DNA from: Desulfobacteraceae bacterium
GTDB lineage: Bacteria > Desulfobacterota > Desulfobulbia > Desulfobulbales > Desulfobulbaceae
DNA length: 7,540 nt
Assembly (NCBI GenBank): GCA_022837185.1
Contig: JALHJD010000138.1
Span: forward strand, 1-7,540
Reading direction: 5' to 3'
The notes beneath the pieces are model-generated. The model saw only the letters and a list, made by a program, of their open reading frames with translations, searched no databases and was not told the origin of the DNA. The first letter of the stretch is position 1; the number at the start of each line of letters is the position of its first letter. A program made the position numbers and the translations under genes. Shown here one piece after another: positions 1 to 5,617 of this stretch.

Positions 1-92
1 GAATCTCCTCCGAAAATATTTTGCCGCCCACGGTAATCATGAGCGGAATATACACTGCGCAAACCCCTGTGTCCAGAAAAAAATACGGGTAA
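1..92. other. Foreign sequence at the broken end of the sigma-54 regulator
   Basis: Left of about base 88 the sequence no longer encodes a sigma-54 activator in any frame. Two alternative readings are open to the window edge. One is a plus-strand frame of 29 codons ending at TAA 90-92, with the tail TAQTPVSRKKYG. The other is a minus-strand frame containing YPYFFLDTGVCAVYIPLMIT. I cannot identify either and the segment is too short to choose. It may mark a deletion, inversion or insertion junction, or an assembly artefact. No terminal inverted repeat or target-site duplication can be seen from this side alone. Confidence 0.35.
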
Positions 93-888
93 TCCTCAGG
101 GTAGAGCCGAGGGGTTCGTAGACCCGTGATTCCAGGACACGAAGGAGCCGCACCTGAACGGCCGGCGAGATGTCGCCGATTTCATCCAGGAAAATCGTTC
201 CGTTCTGGGCCATGGCAAACCGGCCCGGCTTGTCTTTCCGGGCATCGGTGAAAGCGCCGGCCTTGTAGCCGAACAGTTCCGACTCGCACAGAGTTTCCGG
301 CAGGGCGCCGCAGTTCACGGCCACAAAAGGACCGGATCGCCTGGTGCTGCTGTTATGAATGGCCCTGGCAAACAGCTCTTTTCCCGTCCCGCTGGCGCCC
401 TGGATCATCACCGTGCTGTCGCTTTCCGCGATCTGGGGCAGAATCGAAAAGATGTTCGCCATGGCAACATTCTTGCTGATGATGTCGCCGAAGGAGTGCT
501 TCTTCAGGAGTTCCTTGCGCAGTTCCTGAACAAGGCTCAAATCGCGGAAGGTTTCCACGCCGCCGATGATTTTTCCTTCGGAGTCCTTGATAATATTGCA
601 GGTCACGCTGATGGGAATGCGCTTGTTGTCGGCCCGGATCACATAAAAGGACTTGTTGCGCACAGGTATCCCGGTGCGCAGGGTCTGGCGCAGGGCGCAG
701 CCGTTTCTGCACAGATCGGCGCCCAGCACATCGCTGCACAGGCGGCCGACGGCCTTTTCCCGGGATATGCCGGTGATTCGTTCCGCGGCCTTGTTGTAGG
801 AGCTGATGCGCCATTCCAGGTCCACGGTAAAAACACCGTCGGTGATGCTGTCCAGGATGATTTGCTGGTGTTCTGCGGCGGACGGCAT
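37..888 (-). pseudogene. PAS-containing sigma-54-dependent transcriptional activator, C-terminally truncated
   Basis: Activators of this type read a signal through an N-terminal PAS domain and use an AAA+ ATPase to remodel sigma-54 RNA polymerase; a C-terminal Fis-type HTH binds upstream sites. The PAS domain spans about residues 8-118 and has four cysteines (51, 60, 64, 97), with the group C60-RNG-C64. A short linker follows. The AAA+ domain then shows Walker A GASGTGKE (164-171), GAFTDA (211-216, a variant of GAFTGA) and Walker B TIFLDEIGD (231-239). Homology runs through LLRVLESRVYEPLGS to about residue 267 (base 88), then changes to unrelated sequence and stops at residue 283. Sensor I (usually VRVIAATN), the arginine finger, sensor II and the HTH are absent; intact relatives have about 450-480 residues. 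The upstream frame is undamaged, so the break looks recent. The start at 888 is the only good ATG; its Shine-Dalgarno is poor. Divergent from the metal/cofactor operon, like DVU2106 in the Desulfovibrio ORP locus. Family call is certain; loss of function is inferred. Confidence 0.88.
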
Positions 889-936
889 GGACTTTTTTCT
901 GCCGGGAAAACGTTGGATCGGGAAATGGAGGAAATA

Positions 937-964
937 ATTATATTGCTTTAATACTATATCACAA
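937..964 (-). promoter_or_regulatory. Putative sigma-70 promoter of the truncated regulator
   Basis: Read on the minus strand, TTGTGA (964-959; 4 of 6 matches to TTGACA) is followed after 16 bases by a perfect TATAAT (942-937). Transcription would begin near 930, leaving a leader of about 42 bases before the ATG at 888. A sigma-70 promoter for this gene agrees with what is known of the Desulfovibrio ORP regulator, whose own gene is sigma-70 dependent. The region is AT-rich, so chance matches are easy. Confidence 0.4.
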
Positions 965-978
965 ATTCACAATACGAG

Positions 979-1011
979 ACCATTATAAATTTTCTTTTCA
1001 TGGATAATGGT
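979..1011. promoter_or_regulatory. 8+8 bp inverted repeat, candidate operator
   Basis: ACCATTAT (979-986) and ATAATGGT (1004-1011) form a perfect inverted repeat with a 17-base AT-rich spacer. It lies 15 bases upstream of the -35 element proposed for the leftward promoter and about 210 bases upstream of the rightward one. That position would suit a dimeric regulator's binding site, for example the ancestral site of the adjacent activator, which in the ORP locus also represses itself. The repeat is visible in the sequence; the role is inferred. Confidence 0.35.
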
Positions 1012-1220
1012 AATTCCCGTGCGGCAATTTTCCCCTGTCCCGGCTGCAGATTGAAAACCTTTGCACCACCGGTTCTGCGAAATGAATTCCTGCGCTCGGC
1101 GAGAAGTGGCCAAGGGAGGGGGGAAGGAGAGAGCGCTGCCCGTTCCGTTTGCCGGGAGACACGCAGCGTCGTTCCTCGGATCGCCGTCCGTGCCGGGCCG
1201 ACGTTGTGGCCCTTGATTAT

Positions 1221-1250
1221 TTGCCATGAGAAGCTAGTCTTATTTATAAC
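1221..1250 (+). promoter_or_regulatory. Putative sigma-70 promoter of the CDF-Mrp-MBL-radical SAM operon
   Basis: TTGCCA (1221-1226, 5 of 6 matches) and TATAAC (1245-1250, 5 of 6) are separated by 18 bases. The predicted transcription start is near 1257, about 195 bases before the CDF start codon. That long leader contains the hairpin at 1305-1341. It is the best sigma-70-like match I found in the rightward direction, and no good sigma-54 -24/-12 element accompanies it. Confidence 0.42.
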
Positions 1251-1304
1251 ACTTCTTCAAAAGATGAAGCATCCCATGCAAGAGGTATGCATGTGCCCCT
1301 GTGC

Positions 1305-1350
1305 AGGCCTCCATGGAATCAATGGTTTCCTTTGGAGGCCTTTGTGTTTT
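1305..1350 (+). terminator. Intrinsic terminator-like hairpin in the operon leader (possible attenuator)
   Basis: AGGCCTCCA (1305-1313) pairs perfectly with TGGAGGCCT (1333-1341). Inside that stem, GGAA (1315-1318) pairs with TTCC (1327-1330) around an 8-base loop, giving 13 base pairs with a small internal loop. The stem is followed directly by TTTGTGTTTT. This has the form of an intrinsic terminator, yet no gene ends upstream of it. It would act about 90 bases into a transcript from the 1221-1250 promoter, as a leader attenuator or as the 3' end of a small RNA. Confidence 0.5.
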
Positions 1351-1394
1351 CGCTTGTTCAGAGAAAAGTCGTGATCGGAAATCCGGAACAATGC

Positions 1395-1404
1395 GGAGGC
1401 CTCC
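1395..1404. repeat. GGAGGCCTCC palindrome, second copy of the leader stem sequence
   Basis: This perfect 10-base palindrome contains AGGCCTCC, the sequence of the left arm (1305-1312) of the upstream hairpin. It can therefore also pair with the hairpin's right arm (1334-1341), and pairing there would disrupt the terminator-like stem. It lies about 47 bases before the CDF start codon. The repeat is seen directly; an antiterminator role is inferred. Confidence 0.4.
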
Positions 1405-1450
1405 CGGGCAGGAAGGAGAAGGACTCCAGGGGAACGCAGCCGGACGGTGC

Positions 1451-2680
1451 ATGATGGAAACATCGGAAAAAACAGCCTGGATGTCCATACTGGTCAACCT
1501 CCTCCTGGTGGGCATCAAGTCGTCTATTTCCATTGTTTCCGGCAGCCTGGCGGTCAAGGCCGATGCCCTGCATTCCTTCACCGATGTCCTTTCCTCAATC
1601 ATCATCCTGATCGGCATCAAGATCTCGAAACGCTCTTCCCGCGCCTTCCCCTATGGTCTGTACAAGGTGGAAAACCTGGTCGCCCTCGGCACCTCTGTCC
1701 TGATCATCTTTGTCGGCTATGAAATCGTGCAGGAGGTATTCAGCGGCAGGGACCGGCCCCTGCCGTCCCATATTCCCCTGGCCCTTGCCGGCATTGCCGC
1801 GACCATCGTCATTGCCTGGCTTTTTTCCCGGTATGAACTGCGCCAGGGCCTGCGGACCGGCTCCCCCAGCCTGGTGGCCGACGCCCGGCACATTTTCACC
1901 GATGTGCTCTCCTCGGTGGTGATCCTTGCCGCCCTGGCGGGCAGCGCCACCGGCCTCGACCTTGATCGGTACGCGGCGGTTGTCGTGGTGCTGTTCATCG
2001 TCCGCTCGGCCCTGACCATTTTTCTCGACTCTGTCCGGGTCCTGCTCGATGCCTCCCTGGACTTCGCCAGCCTCAACAAAATCCGCGAACTGGTCCACGC
2101 CGATCCCCGGGTGCTGGCGATCAATGAACTCTGGGCCAGAAACGCCGGCCGCTACAAGTTCGTCGAACTGGACCTGACCCTCGGTGTCGGGGACCTGGAG
2201 CGGGGATACCATGTTGCCAATGAACTGGAAAACAGGATAAAGCTGGAAATTTCCCAGGTTGACCGGGTCCTGATTCATTACCAGCCCCAGCGGAAAAAAC
2301 AGCTCACCTACGCCGTTCCCGTTGCCGGGGACCGACAGACCATTTCCGCCCATTTCGGAGAGACGCCTTTTTTCCGGCTGTTTCGGGTGGACCGGTCCGG
2401 AGACAGTGTGGTCGAAGAGCTTGTCCTGGCCAATCCTTATCTCAAGGAAGAAAAGGCAAAAGGAATCAAGGTGGCCAACTGGCTGGTGGAAAACGACATC
2501 GACGCATTGATAACGTGCCAGGATCAATCGGGCAAAGGCCCGGGTTTTGTTCTGGGCAATGCCGGGGTTGAGATCCTGCTCACCAGGGAAACAACTTGCG
2601 ATAAAGCACTGGCGGCGGTACTCAGCGAACAGGGAAAACAGCAGGGTATCACATATCAGGAGGAGAGGCATGCTGAATGA
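1451..2680 (+). CDS. Cation diffusion facilitator fused to an MTH1175/NifX-like domain
   Basis: The 409-residue product has two parts. Residues 1-280 are a cation diffusion facilitator, a membrane metal/proton antiporter that exports divalent metal from the cytoplasm. It has about six membrane segments and the metal-site motifs H41-SFT-D45 in TM2 and H147-IFT-D151 in TM5, followed by the usual cytoplasmic dimerisation domain (about 205-278). HxxxD in both helices is typical of the zinc group, but specificity is not proven. Residues about 286-395 form a dinitrogenase FeMo-cofactor/MTH1175-type domain (AVPVAGD, SAHFGETPFF, GKGPGFVLGNAGVEI); related domains carry metal-sulfur clusters, including the Mo-Cu cluster of Desulfovibrio orange protein. 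The frame is open from GTG 1301, but homology begins near residue 5, so ATG 1451 (or 1454) is preferred. Its Shine-Dalgarno is weak. It overlaps the next gene by 11 bases. Family assignments are firm; substrate and the purpose of the fusion are unknown. Confidence 0.9.
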   Translation: MMETSEKTAWMSILVNLLLVGIKSSISIVSGSLAVKADALHSFTDVLSSIIILIGIKISKRSSRAFPYGLYKVENLVALGTSVLIIFVGYEIVQEVFSGRDRPLPSHIPLALAGIAATIVIAWLFSRYELRQGLRTGSPSLVADARHIFTDVLSSVVILAALAGSATGLDLDRYAAVVVVLFIVRSALTIFLDSVRVLLDASLDFASLNKIRELVHADPRVLAINELWARNAGRYKFVELDLTLGVGDLERGYHVANELENRIKLEISQVDRVLIHYQPQRKKQLTYAVPVAGDRQTISAHFGETPFFRLFRVDRSGDSVVEELVLANPYLKEEKAKGIKVANWLVENDIDALITCQDQSGKGPGFVLGNAGVEILLTRETTCDKALAAVLSEQGKQQGITYQEERHAE

Positions 2681-3719
2681 TGATCAGGTCAGGAAAGCTC
2701 TGCAGACGGTTGCGCATCCGAGGCTGAAAAAGAGCCTCGTCGATATCGGCATGATCAGGAACATTATCATCAAGGGTGACACCGTCACCATCACCCTGGG
2801 CATGAAAAGCGAACGGTCGCCGCTGAAAAGCGTCCTGGTCGCCGATATAGAACGGGCCGTGGGGTCGCTGCCCGGTGTCGCGGCGGTCCGGGTGGAGACA
2901 GTGACGTTGAGCCGGGAGGAAGCCGAGCGTATGTTCCCCAGGGCTCCGCTGCGCGGGATTGCAAAGGTAAAGCACTTTCTGGCGGTGGCCAGCGGCAAAG
3001 GCGGTGTGGGCAAGACCACCATCGCGGTCAACGTGGCCCTGGCCCTGGCGCGGCAGGGGCACCGGGTCGGACTCCTCGATGTCGATGTCTATGGCCCGAG
3101 CGTCCCCCTGATGCTGGGCATTACCGATGCCCTTGACCAGCGGGACGGTATGATTGTTCCCGTTGAAAAATACGGTCTGCGGGTTGTTTCCATGGGCATG
3201 ATTGGCGGTCAGGATGAAGCATTCATCTGGCGGGGGCCGCTGGTTGCCAAGATGGTGAACCAGTTGCTCGACCAGGTGAACTGGGGTGAACTCGACTATC
3301 TCGTGTTTGATCTTCCTCCCGGAACCGGGGATCCGTCCATCGCCATTGCCCAGGCTATCCCGGATTGCGCGATTCTGATGGTCACCACCCCGCAGGAAGT
3401 CGCGCTGGCGGATGTGCGGCGCTCCATCAATCTCTTTCACAAGACCGGCCGGACCATCATCGGTCTGGTGGAAAACATGTCCTATTTTCTCTGCGGTCAT
3501 TCGGCGCAGCCCATTGAAATTTTCGGGCGCGGCGGCGGCGAGCAGCTGAGCCGCGAAACAGGGCTCCCCCTGTTGGGCGCCGTTCCCCTTGACCTTGACC
3601 TCCGGCAGGGAGGGGACAGCGGCGTCCCGCTGCTCGTTTCGGCTCCGGATTCCCCAACCGGTACGCTTTTCCAGGAAATCGCCCGGAAAATATCGCAGGC
3701 CATGCGGGACCATGAATGA
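2670..3719 (+). CDS. Mrp/NBP35-family P-loop ATPase with N-terminal MIP18/DUF59 domain
   Basis: Proteins of this family (Mrp, ApbC, NBP35) dimerise, bind a bridging Fe-S cluster and pass it to target enzymes in the cytoplasm. The 349-residue product has a DUF59-like domain (about 1-85), then the ATPase: deviant Walker A SGKGGVGKTT (108-117), switch LDVDVYGPS (136-144) and Walker B region VFDLPPGTGD (212-221). The usual cluster-binding CxxC after VENMSYF is changed here to C275-G-H-S278, so the second cysteine is lost; C233 is the only other cysteine. The conserved DUF59 position often held by cysteine is S50. It may thus be an ATPase partner that does not carry its own cluster. The start ATG 2670 follows a strong AGGAG at 2659-2663 inside the end of the CDF gene, so the two are translationally coupled. 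ATPases of this superfamily accompany MTH1175-type proteins in the Desulfovibrio ORP complex. Confidence 0.93.
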   Translation: MLNDDQVRKALQTVAHPRLKKSLVDIGMIRNIIIKGDTVTITLGMKSERSPLKSVLVADIERAVGSLPGVAAVRVETVTLSREEAERMFPRAPLRGIAKVKHFLAVASGKGGVGKTTIAVNVALALARQGHRVGLLDVDVYGPSVPLMLGITDALDQRDGMIVPVEKYGLRVVSMGMIGGQDEAFIWRGPLVAKMVNQLLDQVNWGELDYLVFDLPPGTGDPSIAIAQAIPDCAILMVTTPQEVALADVRRSINLFHKTGRTIIGLVENMSYFLCGHSAQPIEIFGRGGGEQLSRETGLPLLGAVPLDLDLRQGGDSGVPLLVSAPDSPTGTLFQEIARKISQAMRDHE

Positions 3720-3773
3720 CACGGGCCATTATCTTGTCCGTGCAAGCACCGGCAATGGAGCCGGAATCAGGCA

Positions 3774-4511
3774 ATGGTGCATATGAAAAAGCTGAATATC
3801 ACGGTTGTTTTTGACAACAATTCCTTCAGACCGGGACTGACCACCGGCTGGGGATTTTCCTGCCTGGTCAAAGGGCCGGAAAAAACGATTCTCTTTGACA
3901 CCGGCGGGGACGGGACCGTACTGCTGACCAACATGAAGGAACTGGGCATCGATCCAGCGGGTATCGACGCAGTCGTGCTTTCCCATGCCCATCGCGATCA
4001 TGTCGGCGGTCTGGAGGAACTGCTGGCAGTGAATCCCGCCGTCACTGTTTTTCTGCCCCGGTCCTTTCCGGCCCCTTTCAAAAGCCGATTGCGGCAGGCC
4101 GAAATCGGAACCACTGAGATAGACAGGTTCGCCCCCATCGGTGACAATGTGTATACAACCGGCGAAATGGGCGGGGACCCGATTGAACAGTCCCTGCTCG
4201 TGCACAGCGGAACAGGGATTATCGTGATTACCGGATGCGCCCATCCCGGCATTGTGAAGATCCTGACAACGGCAAAAAAGCAGCTTCAGACCGAGCAAAT
4301 TTTCCTGGCCATGGGCGGTTTTCATCTGCCGGAAAAGAGCCCGGAGGAACTCAGGGCAATAGCGGCCGCTTTCCGCCGGCTGGGCGTGCGGCGCGTCGGA
4401 CCGTGTCACTGTTCCGGAGATACGGCGAGGTCGATTTTCGCGGAAGAATACGGCGACCGGTATATTGAAGTCGGCGTCGGCCAAGAAATAGACCAAAACG
4501 AGCTGGAATGA
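3774..4511 (+). CDS. MBL-fold metallohydrolase (COG1237 type)
   Basis: A metallo-beta-lactamase-fold hydrolase of the group that includes the archaeal dihydropterin ribofuranosyl-aminobenzene phosphate synthase-like proteins; the substrate here is unknown. The 245-residue product shows the two-metal site H71-A-H73-R-D75-H76, then H157 in GCAHPG and H184 in GGFHL, with a closing CHCSGD (211-216). FDTGGDG at 41-47 is the usual strand before the metal site. There is no signal peptide, so it should be cytoplasmic. ATG 3774 and ATG 3783 are both possible; neither has a strong Shine-Dalgarno, and 3783 (MKKLNITVVFDN) begins closer to where family homology starts. It lies 54 bases after the ATPase gene and 34 before the radical SAM gene, so it should belong to the same operon. 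In anaerobes and methanogens this family recurs near MTH1175-type and Mrp-type genes. Confidence 0.85.
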   Translation: MVHMKKLNITVVFDNNSFRPGLTTGWGFSCLVKGPEKTILFDTGGDGTVLLTNMKELGIDPAGIDAVVLSHAHRDHVGGLEELLAVNPAVTVFLPRSFPAPFKSRLRQAEIGTTEIDRFAPIGDNVYTTGEMGGDPIEQSLLVHSGTGIIVITGCAHPGIVKILTTAKKQLQTEQIFLAMGGFHLPEKSPEELRAIAAAFRRLGVRRVGPCHCSGDTARSIFAEEYGDRYIEVGVGQEIDQNELE

Positions 4512-4545
4512 CATCATATTTTTTGAGCACAAGGAATCATCTTCC

Positions 4546-5502
4546 ATGAGTAATTCCGACATCACATTCGGCCCAGTTCCGTCCCGGCGGCTTGGCCGCA
4601 GCCTGGGCGTGAACAATATCCCGCCGAAGATATGTTCCTATTCGTGCATCTATTGCCAGGTCGGCAGGACGGATGACCTGCGGATAGCCAGGCGGCCGTT
4701 TTATGCGCCGGAGACCGTATTGCGGGAAGTTGAAGACAGGATGCGCCGTCTGGTGGAGTCGGGGGAAGCCGTTGATTACCTGGCCTTTGTTCCCGACGGT
4801 GAGCCGACCCTGGACAGCAACCTTGGCAGGACCATCGACCTGTTGCGGCCTCTCGGCGTGAAGACGGCCGTTATCAGCAACAGTTCGCTCCTGTGGATGG
4901 AGAGCGTCAGGAGCGACCTGTCCCGGGCCGATTGGGTTTCGCTCAAGGTTGACGCCGCCTCGGCGGACGTCTGGCGGCGCGTGAACCGGCCCCATCGCGG
5001 CCTGAAGCTGCCGGTGATCCTCGAGGCGTTGTTCCGGTTCGCCGGGGAGTACAAAGGAGTGCTGGTGACGGAGACGATGCTGGTCAGGGGCGTGAATGAC
5101 AGCCCGGAACAGGTGGAGGAAACGGCCCGCCTGCTGGCGCGGCTGCGGCCGGCCAGGGCATATCTTTCGATTCCGATGCGGCCGCCCGCCGAGGGATGGG
5201 CCGTCCCTCCGGCCGCGGATGTCCTGACCATGGCCCGCCAGGCGTTCAGCAGGCATCTTGATGAAGTTGCAAGCCTGTTCGACTATGAGGGCGATGCCTT
5301 TTCCTTTACCGGTGATGCCGGGGAGGACCTGCTGAACATCATTGCCGTTCATCCGATGCGGGAGGAGGCGGTGCGGAGATTCCTGGAGAAGGCCGGAGCC
5401 GACTGGAGCCTCATCGACGATCTTGTTTCCCGGGGCCACATCCGGACAGCCGTGCATGAAGGGCAAAGATTTTATCTGCGCGGGGTGGAAAAAAGGAGTT
5501 AA
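4546..5502 (+). CDS. Radical SAM protein (COG0731-like) with C-terminal helical domain
   Basis: A radical SAM enzyme: a [4Fe-4S] cluster cleaves S-adenosylmethionine to start radical chemistry. The cluster motif is C30-SYS-C34-IY-C37, directly after the family's N-terminal signature FGPVPSRRLGRSLGVN. FVPDGEPTLD (81-90) is the SAM-binding strand, and ISNSSLLW, SLKVDAAS and VTETMLVRGVND continue the barrel. Residues about 225-318 form a helical, winged-helix-like tail and lack the extra cysteine cluster of SPASM proteins. Databases often label this group wyosine-synthase-like, but that is not supported for a bacterium with this context; the reaction is unknown. The 318-residue length is normal. 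ATG 4546 has AAGGA at 4530-4534, a rather long spacing. It is the last intact gene of the operon, and its place beside MBL, Mrp and MTH1175-domain genes suggests a part in metal-cofactor assembly. Confidence 0.88.
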   Translation: MSNSDITFGPVPSRRLGRSLGVNNIPPKICSYSCIYCQVGRTDDLRIARRPFYAPETVLREVEDRMRRLVESGEAVDYLAFVPDGEPTLDSNLGRTIDLLRPLGVKTAVISNSSLLWMESVRSDLSRADWVSLKVDAASADVWRRVNRPHRGLKLPVILEALFRFAGEYKGVLVTETMLVRGVNDSPEQVEETARLLARLRPARAYLSIPMRPPAEGWAVPPAADVLTMARQAFSRHLDEVASLFDYEGDAFSFTGDAGEDLLNIIAVHPMREEAVRRFLEKAGADWSLIDDLVSRGHIRTAVHEGQRFYLRGVEKRS

Positions 5503-5503
5503 G

Positions 5504-5617
5504 GTGGTTCTGAAAGAGGCCGGCTCCCTGCTCCCCGCCTGGGCGGCGATCAGTCGGAACGGCCTCCAGGCGGAGCCGGCGCAGTGGGAGCAGGCGGACC
5601 TTGCCCGGCCGGCATGA
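5504..5617 (+). CDS. Possible small 37-residue protein after the radical SAM gene
   Basis: A GTG at 5504 follows an excellent Shine-Dalgarno, AAAAGGAG (5491-5498), with 5 bases of spacing. It opens a 37-codon frame with strongly GC-biased third positions, as in the neighbouring genes. Its stop (TGA 5615-5617) overlaps the ATG of the ZIP remnant in the pattern ATGA, as in translational coupling. The product begins VVLKEAGSLLPAWAAIS and has no recognisable domain. The same bases contain two GC-rich inverted repeats, so the sequence might instead serve as RNA structure or be relic coding sequence. Confidence 0.3.
   Translation: MVLKEAGSLLPAWAAISRNGLQAEPAQWEQADLARPA
5519..5594. repeat. Two interleaved GC-rich inverted repeats (pseudoknot-like order)
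   Basis: GCCGGCTCC (5519-5527) is complementary to GGAGCCGGC (5572-5580), and CCTGCTCCC (5527-5535) is complementary to GGGAGCAGG (5586-5594). The order is A, B, A', B', so the two 9-bp pairings cross, as in a pseudoknot. Small hairpins (CCGCC-TG-GGCGG and GCCT-CC-AGGC) lie between the arms. There is no T-run, so it is not a standard intrinsic terminator. It lies just after the last operon gene and could be an mRNA 3' structure or a rearrangement trace. Confidence 0.4.

Larger units (their letters stand above)
889..1450. other. Divergent intergenic region (about 560 bases), no gene recognised
   Basis: This stretch separates the leftward regulator from the rightward operon. The part from 930 to 1010 is AT-rich and carries the leftward promoter and the 979-1011 inverted repeat. 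Bases 1020-1215 are GC-rich, with a purine tract near 1105-1132 and no recognisable coding signal. Bases 1221-1450 carry the rightward promoter, a terminator-like hairpin and a repeated AGGCCTCC element. Open frames exist on both strands (plus 1000-1374, minus 967-1227), but their translations have no recognisable domain and odd composition. No tRNA or known riboswitch consensus was recognised. Confidence 0.6.

Noticed and set aside
1008..1022. Sigma-54 -24/-12-like element TGGTAATTCCCGTGC
   Set aside because: GG and GC spacing fits, but the CACG and TTGC parts match poorly and it overlaps the inverted repeat; too weak to annotate.
1105..1132. G-rich tract as a possible G-quadruplex
   Set aside because: Runs of G are irregular and mostly two to three long; no convincing four-run arrangement.
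967..1227. Minus-strand open frame of 86 codons
   Set aside because: Low-complexity, unrecognisable translation overlapping the promoter region; likely chance in GC-rich DNA.
1000..1374. Plus-strand open frame of 124 codons in the intergenic region
   Set aside because: No recognisable domain, cysteine- and arginine-rich chance composition, no clear Shine-Dalgarno, and it runs across the proposed promoter and hairpin.
1301..1450. In-frame extension of the CDF gene from GTG 1301 (or ATG 1391)
   Set aside because: The extra 50 residues have no similarity to CDF proteins and lie over the hairpin and palindrome; CDF homology begins just after ATG 1451.
1595..2671. Long minus-strand open frame opposite the CDF gene
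   Set aside because: A shadow of the CDF gene; its translation is rich in Gln, Asp and Gly with no domain.
2649..3722. Long minus-strand open frame opposite the Mrp ATPase
   Set aside because: Antisense shadow of a gene with clear Walker motifs.
3720..3773. Promoter or terminator between the ATPase and MBL genes
   Set aside because: Only a 5-bp CACGG/CCGTG pairing with a long loop and no T-run; nothing strong enough to split the operon.
4537..5466. Long minus-strand open frame opposite the radical SAM gene
   Set aside because: Antisense shadow; the plus-strand reading has the CxxxCxxC motif and family signatures.
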